This document shows positions 34,656 through 44,298 of a stretch of 64,000 nucleotides of DNA, piece by piece. Origin of the DNA: Saccopteryx bilineata. Lineage: Eukaryota; Chordata; Mammalia; Chiroptera; Emballonuridae. Numbering within the stretch: position 1 is the first letter of the stretch; the number at the start of each line of letters is the position of its first letter. The notes beneath the pieces were generated by a model. That model was not told the DNA's origin, searched no databases, and saw only the letters and a list, made by a program, of their open reading frames with translations. The stretch covers positions 101,079,022-101,143,021 of the forward strand of contig NC_089492.1 of NCBI RefSeq assembly GCF_036850765.1, written 5' to 3'. A program made the position numbers and the translations under genes.

Positions 34656-35724
34656 GGGCCATGTGTTGGTGCCATCATGGCGGATGTGCCAATCAGGTGC
34701 TACTGGGCTTGGTTGTCTCCATCTTGTCCCAACCACTCATGTATGTGAAGGTGCTCATCGAGGTGGGATATGAATCTCTTCCTCTAACAAAAGGATGAGA
34801 TATTTTTTGGGTGGCAGGTATGTCACCCTCTTTGTCTTTTTTGTTAGGCTTAGTACATTGCAAGTGTGGATGGGAAGTATGGGTTGTTCACAGGCTTAAC
34901 TCCAAAAACAGTGTTCAGGAGTTCTTGGGACTATGGTCCATGATAAAGTTTTACAGCATTACCAGGAATCTGACAAGGTTGAGTTGTTAGGACTTGGAAA
35001 TGTATAGAACGAAGTCTTACCTTTCTTCGACAGAGTTATCAAAGACACAACATGAGAAATAATGGCTCATTCTGCTGCTACCCTAGTCACACACCCCTTT
35101 CCTGTGATCACTCTGAGAACCATGGTACAATTCATTGGCAGAAAATCCAAGTACTGTGGGCTTTATGACTCCATAGTAACCAGCTATTGGGAAGGAGGCA
35201 TACTAGGATTTCTTTGCCGGTCTTATTCCTTGCCTCCTAGATGACATCATTTCTTTGTGGCTCCGTACTCACTGGCCTACCTCATCAATGCCCATGCACT
35301 GGACAGTGAGGTTTCCACCATGAGTGGAATGGAGAGTTACTCCCAAGCTATCACAGGATTTTTTCTGCCAGTGTTTGACGTATCCTTTTGTGCTTGTCTC
35401 TGACCTTATGGCTGTCAACAACTGTGGGCTTGCTGGTGGGTGCCCTCCTTACTCCCCGGTATATACTTCTTGGATAGATTGCTGGGGCAGGTTACAAAAA
35501 GAGAGCAAGTGAGCTGAGGAAATAGCTTGTTTTTCCGGAAGGTCCCCTTTGGGAGGACTTATTGGTGTGACCTGAGAATGGTAATTTGAAAATATGGGGC
35601 AGGCAGTGACATCTGCATAGTCCCAGATCACAGAATTATGGGAGAGAATGTTGATTTTGATACAATGTAATGTGTTTTTAAAATAATCGTTTAATCTTGG
35701 GAAAATGGCAAAAACAAAAAATAA
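34656..35724 (+). pseudogene. MTCH2: MTCH2 processed pseudogene
   Basis: Intronless copy of the mRNA for mitochondrial carrier homolog 2, an outer-membrane protein of the SLC25 carrier fold that acts as an insertase for membrane proteins. The start region (ATGGCGGAT at 34677) is followed by a lost base; in the shifted frame VLLGLVVSILSQPLMYVKVL can be read. A 60-codon open piece (35062-35244) matches the middle (SAATLVTHPFPVITLRTMVQ) and another (35324-35512) the C-terminal part (MAVNNCGLAGGCPPYSPVYT). The C-terminal end and some 3'UTR follow to an A-rich tail at 35707-35724. An imperfect duplication (GCGTACTGATCTT near 34643 and ATGCTGATCTTA near 35728) fits LINE-1-driven insertion into an old LINE-1. 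Several shifts and stops make it non-functional. The parent gene is not in this window. Confidence 0.95.
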
Positions 35725-36280
35725 ATCATGCTGATCTTATGTCACTTATACCTCCATTTACCACTCTCTCCTCACTAGATTATATCACATCAAATACAAG
35801 GTATCGTTTCATCCTTAAATACTTTCACCCAGAAATTGTATATCAATAATACATCTAAAATATTTTTATCTTAATATTGTCACGTATTCAAAGGCATCAA
35901 GTTTCCCTCCTTCTTGTTTATGAAAAAGGATAATCAAATTAGAATTTACACATTGCATTTAGCTAATATTTTTTGAATCTCTTAAACTTAGGTTTCCCCC
36001 TCCTCCCTTTTTTATTTTCTTGCCAATCACTTGTGAAAGTAATGGGGTCATTTGTCCTGTAGAATTTCCCATGTTCTAGATTATTCTGATTACACCCCTT
36101 TGGGAGTGTTGCTAACAGATGCCTCTAAAGTGTTAGCTTTAGTATATTACTTTAAGATTATCATCCGTCTTTTGCTTTGAACATAAAGCTCATCATGTCT
36201 TCCCTGCTCTACTTCATTGAAGTTATGTACTTAACTTACTTCATTCAGTAAAGTCCAATCCCCAAATCTGTTTCTTGCCG
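35725..36280 (-). repeat. Old LINE-1, minus strand (right of retrocopy)
   Basis: Continues the element interrupted at 34655. 'attatatcacatcaaatac', 'gtcatttgtcctgtagaatt' and 'agattattctgatta' are reversed words of old LINE-1 3' regions. Confidence 0.55.
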
Positions 36281-36629
36281 TGCCTATCAATCACACTTGC
36301 AGGTATTTTAGAAGAGAAAAATATGTATAAAAAGACATAGACCTCGAAAAAAGAAATTAATCAACTATAAGTTTAGCTTATTCTTACTTGTAGGTGGCAT
36401 AGAGTTCCACTGAGGTATACAAAGGTTATTGTAAAGCCTTTAGGTAAGAGTCTTTGCAAGTGATTCCTTACATGGTTATAATTCTTAATTACTAAGTGCC
36501 TATTGTCCATTGTGATTTTATAAAATTCAGTTTCTGCAGCTGCAAAATTTGTTCCATTGGACTAATTCTCTTCTCTTCCTGGTGGTTCTAATTTAGTATT
36601 TCTCTGCTTGCTATGGAAGGAATGGGGGA
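36281..36629. other. Unique AT-rich DNA, nothing identified
   Basis: No recognisable repeat or gene. Confidence 0.4.
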
Positions 36630-36815
36630 GAATGGACTCATTTCCATAAGGACAAATCAGAATCACCCATAGGGCTTCTAATGCCCTGGCTCTTCCCTCC
36701 ACTCCCACACCCATACCCCATCCCTCCTGAGAGCAGTAGTGAACCACTGCTACTGGTGGAATCACCAAACATCCCTCACATGTGCTGGGAGTGGAAAACA
36801 GGTTGAAAACCACTG
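36630..36815. mobile_element. MER5-like hAT relic (weak)
   Basis: 'acaaatcagaatcacccatagggcttct' layout and the end GGTTGAAAACCACTG resemble the MER5/Charlie non-autonomous hAT elements. The left end is unclear. Confidence 0.4.
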
Positions 36816-37009
36816 TCAACAGTTTTTATGTAAGACCTTCATGAGAAAGAAGTTGCAATACACTTAGTTGACTTCCAAATAAGTTTCAAAGGCATCTAGC
36901 CTACAATGTTGACTATCAAGAAAACAAAAATAATGATCTCTCTTTCCCCACTAAGGAAGAAGGCTTATTTTATAAGCCTAGAATAGATTAGGGATGAGGA
37001 TATATTTCT

Positions 37010-37170
37010 GACTACAGAATTGAGTTTATTCATTTACTGGGGATTTATTGATTGTCTACTTGCTGTTGCATTTGCAAATCCCTGAGGGAGAAAGGAAATA
37101 AAAATTTAAAGTGTCTCTGTTCCCTGACAGTTTATAGTTTAGTTGAAAAGGCACATAGAAAAATAAGAGT
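37010..37170 (-). repeat. LINE-2 3' region, minus strand
   Basis: 'attcatttactggggatttattgattg' followed by 'tctctgttccctgacagttta' and 'tagtttagttg' matches the reversed LINE-2 end with moderate divergence. Confidence 0.5.
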
Positions 37171-38434
37171 TGAATGGAAATGAAAGATAATATTTGATTA
37201 AGCATTAGGATTTGAGATGAAAAATTCTAGGAAGCAGAATGAAGCTGAGAATAAGGGCCTAAGGATTTCTGAGAAATTTAGGGCTTCTCCTGTTTGGGAG
37301 GTGTTAATGTTATCATGTGAAGTGAGGTTAAGGACCCTCTCTGAAAGCTCTTGACTTTCCTTCATATTTGTGATTTACAAGAAAATTACTCAAATTGCCA
37401 AAATCTATAGTTCCAGTAAACAAAAATTGTCAGTACAACCAAGATAATATAACCCTTCTAATTAAAACTGATAAACTTACACTTGTAACATATTTGCTAA
37501 AAAGAAACAAAACTTCTCAAAATAAAAATAAGATATGAGTAGTATGCCCCAGTTGCATTTGGTTATTCGAGGATGGAAAAAACACAGTTACAAACCTTTC
37601 TGTGTTGGGGATTCTACGGAGAATTACTGAAAGCCATAGAGCCTTTCCTCCTGAAAAATATTTTTATATCCAGAATTTTGCACATATTTCAAGGATTCTT
37701 GAATCCTTGGAAGCTGATCAGTTAACTCCATTTTTGAGAATTATGACGTATAAGAATAAAACAGCACCAAACTCTGTAATCCTCTCACGTGGTTAGAAGG
37801 GTAGTAGGCCTAAAACTACATTTAACAAATTGGGTAAAAGAAACAGGCCTTGTGGGCAGAATAAAAAAAAAAATAGGTTCAGAAGGGCTAATTTAAACAA
37901 AAGAGGGGGTGAACTTAGGGAGGACGATGGTCATAGGATATTCTCTGAGGCTGGGCTTTCATATGATCCTGAAGGCCTATTCCATGGTTAGGCTGAGTCC
38001 ATTTAAAAAGTGTATACTTAGATACTTTAAGGAGAAGATGGACTAATTTTGACTAAAATTCATGGTGAAAAAATAAGTGAAGAAAATGTAAAGTAAGTTA
38101 CACTATCCCTAGTGGATTTAGTTTTAAAACTTGGGTTCTTAAGGGCCCGTAATAAGGAGTTTAAATTGTTGTTCCCCCAGTAAGCCTGCGTTAACTTTCA
38201 AATAAACTGTACATGATGACTTAATATTACCACTTATAATTTTAAAAGAGTTTTATTTAACTTTTACGCACTGGAATTATCTTTGAAAACTAAGAGGAAG
38301 CTATTGTCATTATCAAAAAAGTTAATTCATGGGCATGATCATTCATGAAATAGAATGGCCAGAATGTTTCCACTTTAAAGGGAGAATAGCTGTCAACATA
38401 TGCTATCAGTAAAGTTTTCTCATGGCCATAGACA
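37171..38434. other. Unique AT-rich DNA, no gene recognised
   Basis: No named repeat. The 64-codon ORF (37602-37796) has no domain. Confidence 0.4.
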
Positions 38435-38665
38435 AATGTGAAGTGTTTACCAAAGGGGAGGGGCTGGAGGGGAAGGGAGGAAAGAGGGACTAATATACGG
38501 TGACGGAAAATGACTTGACTTTGGGTGATGAGCACACAATGCAATCAATAGTTCAAATGCCATAGGGATGTTTACCTGAAACCTATGTATTCTTATTGAC
38601 CAATGTCACCCCATTAAATTTAATTTCTAGATAAACGAGAGAGAGGGAGAAAGAAAGTAAACCAA
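38435..38665 (+). mobile_element. LINE-1 3' end, 5'-truncated, plus strand
   Basis: Contains the young bat-type LINE-1 3'UTR: GGTGACGGAAAATGACTTGA, then GGGTGATGAGCACACAATG, then GTCACCCCATTAAATTTAAT at the end. Upstream is a G-rich tract (38452-38490). It is the same 3' type as the copies at 12779 and 43888, with the opposite orientation. Confidence 0.75.
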
Positions 38666-38883
38666 AAGTAAACATTTCAGAAGCACTTCCTTTAGGAAAA
38701 AATAAAATAAAGTCTTCCTTAAAAATTCTAATATTTCCCTGCCAATCAATAAAGATAGTATCACGTTTAGCACCAGAGCTCCAGTTGTTAGAAATTATGT
38801 ATTTATTGACTAAAGTTACTTTTAAAAAGCAGAGAGGGGAGTTAACTTTGAGGAAGTAGTAATTGTGGAAATTTAGTACTAGT

Positions 38884-39296
38884 TGTTGTATCAGAACAGC
38901 GAGAAACAGACGGTTTGCCACACAATTAAGTAGCGAAATTAAGGAGTCTTTATTTTAAAGCCGGCAAGCGCACGGAGACCTAAGTCGTCCAAATCATGTG
39001 GCCCCGAACACAGTTTGACATCAGCTTTTAAAGACAGAATTACACACTGATTGGGGAATGGGGAGAAGGGGAAGCCAGCAGTAAAACAAAGCAGTGAAAC
39101 AAGCTCATTTACAATGCTTATCTATAGGATTAATTCAGGGAGAAACATTTGGGGAACACCTGCAACCTCATAGAACTAGCCCAAGGCTACAGCCTGGGAA
39201 ACTAGCCTCAAGACCAGGGGTAGGGAGTCTTTTAGAAAAAAGTAAGTTCTGCTTAGAGTTACTTATGTTAAGAGCGTTTCTTTTCTATATTTCTCT
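38884..39296 (-). mobile_element. Retroviral LTR, probably solo, minus strand
   Basis: Read on the minus strand: a promoter-like part with CCCCAATCAG (CCAAT box, about 39046-39055) and TTTAAAAG (TATA-like, about 39024-39031), then AATAAAG (38948-38954) as polyadenylation signal, then a short U5 ending GCTGTTCTGATACAACA. The order and spacing fit U3-R-U5. TAGT occurs at both ends (near 38880 and 39297) and might be a 4-bp target duplication, which would suit a class I element. No retroviral genes adjoin it. Confidence 0.6.
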
Positions 39297-39299
39297 AGT

Positions 39300-40080
39300 A
39301 ATGTCATCTTACTCTGAATAGTATTGCAATTAAAAATATATCCTCACTTTGAGGACCAAATACTTAATGTGGTAGTATAGCACACTACTTTATTAGCTCT
39401 TGTTACAGTAAGGTCCATAAATAGAAATAGCTCACTTGCAACTGAACCAGTTCACCAAAAAAAATCAGTAACAACATAAGCCAAAATATAGAGAAACAGT
39501 TGACTCAGGAATTTAAATTCAAAGTTAATTAAGGAACATGTTTATTGCAATCATGACAGGGCCTCAAATGTGATATTAAAACTCACTCTGATGATTACTA
39601 GTAAGTCTGTTTTAAATATTGTTGATTGGTGGCCTCATTTTTCAATCTCTCTTTTTTTTCTCTCTCTCCCCTCCCCCACCATTAACATCACTGGCTTTTA
39701 GAGCCTATATCAAAATTTCTCTAAATATGACTAAGTCTTTGCCAATCTAGTGTCTTTGCTTCCTGTATATAAATTTCTTATATACATATTTTGTGGCAAT
39801 AGGGGTAATGGTGAAAAGAAAAAGATTGGATGGGTATAGGAACATAAAGACTCCATTGTTCTTCTTTTAAATTTGTACGAGATTTCAGTGAGCCAATTTG
39901 AGAGCATTATAATGTATTTGACATTATTGTGGTAGCATAGCAGTGTAACTGACATAAAATTTATCTCACATTTGCTTTTGTTTGTTTGTTTGTTTGTATA
40001 ATTAGTATTAGAGGGTCTATCTATGCAGTGTGCTCAGCTGATACACAGCAGAACAAGCATACCAGTTGTTAAAATATTAA
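39300..40080. other. Unique AT-rich DNA, no gene recognised
   Basis: A CT-rich stretch at 39644-39676 and (TTTG)4-5 at 39979-39999 are the only structures seen. Confidence 0.45.
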
Positions 40081-40084
40081 AATA

Positions 40085-40655
40085 TAAGGTCTACCGGAAA
40101 GTTCTGTCCATTTCTATCACAACAAGTTTCGACATGTAAGCATATGTTTATTTGGCGCATGTGTGCCCCTCTATTTTTATCACTTAATGTATACATACTG
40201 ATGTAGCAAATTAACTAAAACAAAGTTGATTCACGTTAGTCTTATGTGTGAAGCGATAGTGTACCCATGGCTACTGATAAAGTTCATTTATGCCACTGTA
40301 ATTTTTATGAATTTCAACAAGGAAGAAATGCTACAGAAGCATGTCTGTCGCATCCACCATATTCCCCGGACTTAGCACCCTCCAACTATCACTTGTTTTT
40401 GTCCTTACAAAATTTTTTGAAGGGCAAAAAATTCAAAAATGAAGAAGATATCAAACAAGCACTGGTTCAATTTTTTGCATCAAAAGATAAAAGGATAAAA
40501 CATTTTTCAAAAATGGGATATACAAATTGCCCTCACACTGAAAAGAAATCATTAATAATAATGGCAATTATATTATTTAATAAAGTTTATTGATGGTAAG
40601 AAAAATTTGTATTTTGTTTATTCCAAAAACAGACAGAACTTTCCGGTAGACCTTA
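40085..40655 (+). mobile_element. Mariner transposon, internally deleted
   Basis: 571 bp with inverted ends identical over 24 bases (TAAGGTCTACCGGAAAGTTC at both ends, continuing TGTC) and the TA duplication expected of the Tc1/mariner superfamily (40083-40084 and 40656-40657). A full mariner is about 1.3 kb; about 0.7 kb of the transposase gene is missing. Inside is the remaining ORF (next entry). The near-identical ends suggest a fairly recent insertion. Confidence 0.93.
40267..40593 (+). pseudogene. Mariner transposase, N- and C-terminal parts fused in frame
   Basis: An open frame of 108 codons. Residues 1-28 (ATDKVHLCHCNFYEFQQGRN...) match the first helix-turn-helix of mariner transposases, which binds the inverted ends. 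At about residue 29 it jumps to the C-terminal catalytic region with the hallmark HPPYSPDLAPSNYHLF, then FLKGKKFKNEEDIKQAL and the usual end. The family has about 345 residues, so some 235, including the first two catalytic Asp, are gone. The third catalytic Asp, normally in PSDYHLF, is Asn here. It cannot be an active transposase. The frame has stayed open across the deletion joint, which may be chance or may reflect a truncated product. Confidence 0.85.
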
Positions 40656-40877
40656 TATTTCTATACTAGTTGGGAAATAGCACTGCCCTGGGAGCCATAC
40701 CCCACCTTCCATGCTCTAGAGGACCCGGACCTTCTTCCAGAAACCTTCAGCTCTGAATATGACCCAGCAAATAAAAGGAAAATGAAAGGCACAGCAAAGG
40801 GTCTTCAGGACCCTAATCCAGTGCCAAGACCAGCACCATTCTGATTGGTTAGGACCCCATGCTGCACCAGCTGTTAA
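40656..40877. other. Unique DNA between mariner and SINE
   Basis: GC-richer than the flanks, with no gene or repeat I can name. Confidence 0.4.
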
Positions 40878-40893
40878 AATATTTAATAATTAG

Positions 40894-41230
40894 CCTGACA
40901 AGGTGATGGTACAGTGGATAGAGCATCGGACTGGGATGTGGAGGACCCAGGTTCGAGACCCCTAGGTCGCCAGCTTGAGCGCGGGCTCATCTGGTTTGAG
41001 GAAAGCTCACCAGCTTGGATCCAAGGTCATTGGCTCAAGCAAGGGGTTACTCAGTCTGCTGAAGGCCCATGGTCAAGGCACATATGAGAAAGCAATCAAT
41101 GAACAACTAAGGTGTCACAACGAAAAACTGATTATTGATGCTTCTCATCTCTCTCTGCTCCTGTCTGTCTGTCCCTATCTATTCTTCTCTCTGACTCTCT
41201 CTGTCTCTGTAAAAAAAAAAATTTTTTTTT
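40894..41230 (+). mobile_element. Long tRNA-derived SINE (class B)
   Basis: Plus-strand copy with head CCTGACAAGGTGATGGTACA, box B GGTTCGAGACC and tail A10 T9. The 16-bp target duplication AATATTTAATAATTAG is perfect (40878-40893 and 41231-41246). The 85-codon ORF across it is an artefact. Confidence 0.95.
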
Positions 41231-41249
41231 AATATTTAATAATTAGTTC

Positions 41250-41840
41250 CCCTTTGGCTATATGCAAAGCACTGTGATTAACTCACTGGAGAGCAAGAAG
41301 GTGAATAAGTCACATCCCTTGTTCTTCAGGAGTTCACAGATGAATCAGCAGTAATAATTATAACAGTGGCTGACATTTACTGAGCACTTACTAGAAGCCT
41401 AAGCACTGTTCTAAGTACTATGTTTTATATATCATCTCATTAACCCTCACAGTATCCTTAGGAGTTTATTTTCTCTCTCACTCTCTCTTTTTGTGTGTGT
41501 GTGACAAAAACAGGGAGAGACAGAGAGAGGGATAGATAGGGACAGGCAGGAAGGGAGAGAGATGAGAAGCATCAATTCTTTGTTGCAGCTCCTTAGTTGT
41601 TCACTGATTGCTTTCTCATCTGTGCCTTGACTGGGGGGCTACAGCAGAGTGGGTAACCCCTTGCTCAAGCCAGAGACCTTGGGGTTTCAAACCTGGGTCC
41701 TCCACGTCCCAGTCCGATGCTCTATCCACTGCGCCACTGCCTGGTCAGGCTATTTTCTCTCCTTTACAAATGAAAAACCTGAGGCATAAAGGGAATAAGT
41801 AATTTTCCAGGTCATACAAATAATAAGTGGTGGGGTCATC
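41250..41840 (-). repeat. LINE-2/MIR relics, minus strand, split by a SINE
   Basis: 41355-41466 and 41762-41840 are one reversed MIR ('tgacatttactgagcactta', 'taagcactgttctaagtact', then 'caaatgaaaaacctgagg' and 'caggtcatacaaataata') cut by the SINE at 41478. 41260-41350 reads as a reversed LINE-2 end ('cccttgttcttcaggagttca'). Confidence 0.65.
41478..41750 (-). mobile_element. Long tRNA-derived SINE (class B), shortened
   Basis: Minus-strand copy, head complement CTGCCTGGTCAGG at its right end, tail at the left. The 11-bp target duplication TATTTTCTCTC is perfect (41467-41477 and 41751-41761). Only about 273 bp: the repeated internal units are almost absent, the 'caagccagagacctt' part joining the head directly. 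Confidence 0.93.
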
Positions 41841-42013
41841 ATACATATTAGGCATGGGAGAATGCATGGAGAATTCTAATCTGTGCCTCATTTCCAAGTA
41901 CATTCAAGACACTGGAGATATATCAGACAACAAAACAGACCCAACTCTCTATCTTCATGTAGCCTATCTTCTTATGAGCAAGATAAACAGAAAGTAAATA
42001 AAAGAAAAGAAGA

Positions 42014-42390
42014 GGCTCTGGCCGGTTGGCTCAGCAGTAGAGTGTTGGCCCAGTGTTTGGAAGTCCTGGGTTCGATTCCTGTCCAAGGCACACAGGAGAA
42101 GTGCCCATCTGCTCTCTACCCCTCCCCCTCTCCTTTCTCTCTGTCTCTTCTCCTCCTACAGCCAAGGCTCCATTGGAGCAAAGTTGGCTGGGACGCTGAG
42201 GACGGCTCTTTGGCCTCCACCTCAGACACTAGAATGGCTCTGGTCTCATCAGAGCTATGGCCCAGATGGGCAGAGCATCGCCCCCTGGTGGGCGTGCCTG
42301 GTGGATCCCAGCTGCGCATGCAGGAGTCTGTCTGTCTGCCTCCCCGCTTCTCACTTCAGAAAGATACAAAAAAAGAAAAGAAAAGAAAAG
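42014..42390 (+). mobile_element. tRNA-derived SINE (class A)
   Basis: Plus-strand copy: head CTCTGGCCGGTTGGCTCAGC, box B GGTTCGATTCC, GC-rich body with GAGCATCGCCCCCTGGTGGG, tail (AAAAG)n. The 172-codon ORF that starts upstream and runs through it (41883-42401) is an artefact. Confidence 0.92.
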
Positions 42391-42468
42391 GTAGAGTGTG
42401 ACAGATGGTGAAGAGTGCAGCCAGGCAAACAAGGCAGGGGAAGAGAGGGAGTGTGCTGGTGTTGAGAG

Positions 42469-43065
42469 CAGTGGTGGGATTCAAATTTAACAACTGGTTC
42501 TCTGCCTTAATGACCATTTTAAGTATAAAAAATGATATACCAAAAGGTAATTTATTATTTCATGCATTTAATACTTAAATAAGAACAATAAGAGAGGTAC
42601 ACAAAAGTAGATTATATTATAAGAAAGTTTTAAAATATTAAGGAAAAAATATAAAATAATACTTGACAAAAACAATGCAAGTTGTCACCCCCTGGTTGTT
42701 TGGCACTTTTTCTCTTGACGTTTTATGTTTGTTTACTGAAGTAACAAACGCAAGGGAATTAAAATGTAGTATTTCATCAAAAGTATAATGAGTTTTATGA
42801 AATGAATAAATAAATATTACAAGCATACTTCCATCAGATTTTCTTCACCTATGGATGGAATGAACATTACTACGGGCACTTTTGAACGTTAAGAAAGACT
42901 AAGAAATGTGAACGTTTGATTTCCACAGTGGGCGGCTGCCCAGGTGCCTACCTTAGAGAGAACCCTGATTACAAGTGCCATTTTAACAACTGGTTCACTG
43001 AACTCAACAAGAAATTAGGTATTGGTTCTGTCGAACTGGTGCGAACCGGCTGAATCCCACCACTG
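42469..43065. mobile_element. Non-autonomous hAT transposon, 597 bp
   Basis: Ends are inverted: CAGTGGTGGGATTCA at the left and TGAATCCCACCACTG at the right, an exact match over 15 bases, with further similarity inward (AACTGGTTC, GAACCGG). The 8-bp duplication expected of hAT is present with two changes (GTTGAGAG at 42461-42468, GTTGGGAA at 43066-43073). The interior is AT-rich with no transposase remnant. Confidence 0.9.
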
Positions 43066-43887
43066 GTTGGGAAGCATAGCTTCCAGTTTTACACAGAGAG
43101 GTCAAGAAAAGCTTTAGTGAAGAAACATGAATAAAATGCTAAAAGCCATGAAGGGAACAAGCCCTATGATTCTCTGGGGTGAAAGAATACTCCAGGCAGA
43201 AAGAATACCAAGTGAAAACTCCCTGAGGTGAAACTCACTGGCCTGTTCAGAACGGCACAGGACAGTCGTAGCAGATTGATGATGGGAAGGAAAGGGGGGG
43301 AAATGGTTGGTGTATGTGGAGTCATACTGTGACATGATTCTGGAGAGGATGCAGAGACTGGGTCATACAGGGTCTTGTAAACTGTTTTAAGGAGCTTGAT
43401 TTGATCTTGATGGCACTGAAGAATCTTTGAAAAACTAAGCATGGCAGTGACAGATCTGGCTGCCATATCGGAAATGAGCTAGAGAGAGTAAGCCCAAAAT
43501 CAGAGTGGGCTTCAGGGTGGGAGAGGAGCAGTAATCAGGTAAGAGATGATTTAGCTCCTGAACTAGGGCTGTGGCTGGCCAAGGAAGTGGAGCAAAGTAG
43601 ACAGATTGTGAGTGATTTATAAGGAAAAGAATCATTGGAACTTGGTGATTGCTCAGATGTGGTAACAAAAGAGAGGGAAGACTCCAGGTAATTTCTAGGT
43701 TTCTGCCTTAGGTAGCTGGATGGATGACAGTGGCATGCACTTAGAAAGAAAAGTTTGGAGGCATGTGGGTGAGATGATGAAAATGGTTTGGGGAAGAGTA
43801 CGGTTTAGAGGCAATGTGCATGTCCTGGGCTGGGTGTAGCATGTAGATTAAAGACATGTCCACTTCCATTCTTGTTGGGATTTTTTT

Positions 43888-44298
43888 TATAAATAAATTT
43901 TTATTTTAATGGGGTAACATCAATAAATCAGGGTACATATATTCAAAGAAAATATGTCCAGGTTATCTTGTCATTTCATTCTGTTGCATACCCATCACCC
44001 AAAGTCAGATTGTCCTCCGTCACCTTCTATCTAGTTTTCTTTGTGTCCCTCCCCCTCTCCCTCCTTCCCTCCCCCGCCCCCCATAACCACCACACTCTTG
44101 TCCATGTCTCTTAGTCTCGTTTTTATGTCCCACCAATGTATGGAATCCTGCAGTTCTTGTTTTTTCTGATTTACTTATTTCACTCTGTATAATGTTATCA
44201 GGATCCCACCATTTTGTTGTAAGTGATCCGATGTCATCATTTCTTATGGCTGAAGAGTATACCATGGTGTATATGTGCCACATCTTCTTTATCCAGTC
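43888..44298 (-). mobile_element. LINE-1 3' end, minus strand (part of a composite)
   Basis: 3'UTR and the last part of ORF2 (about 70 codons; on the minus strand MWHIYTMVYSSAIRNDDIGS). The same subfamily type as the full-length copy at 12779. It stops abruptly at ORF2 sequence ACTGGATAAAGAAGATGTGG (minus) and meets an A-tract. Confidence 0.85.

Larger units (their letters stand above)
41841..43870 (-). repeat. LINE-2-associated ancient repeat, interrupted three times
   Basis: 41890-42013, 42391-42468 and 43066-43870 can be read as one old repeat once the SINE and hAT inserts are removed: 'gacccaactctctatcttcat', 'gtgtgacagatggtgaagag', 'ccctgaggtgaaactcactg', 'gcagtgacagatctggctgcc'. The layout is that of a reversed LINE-2 end running into its upstream part, as I recall it. 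A second, separate copy is at 50690-51345. Family assignment is moderate. Confidence 0.5.

Noticed and set aside
35062..35512. Possible functional MTCH2 gene or exons
   Set aside because: Introns are absent, the frame is broken in several places, and the copy has an A-rich tail with imperfect flanking duplications.
41883..42401. 172-codon ORF on the plus strand
   Set aside because: It starts in an old repeat and runs through a class A SINE, with no domain.
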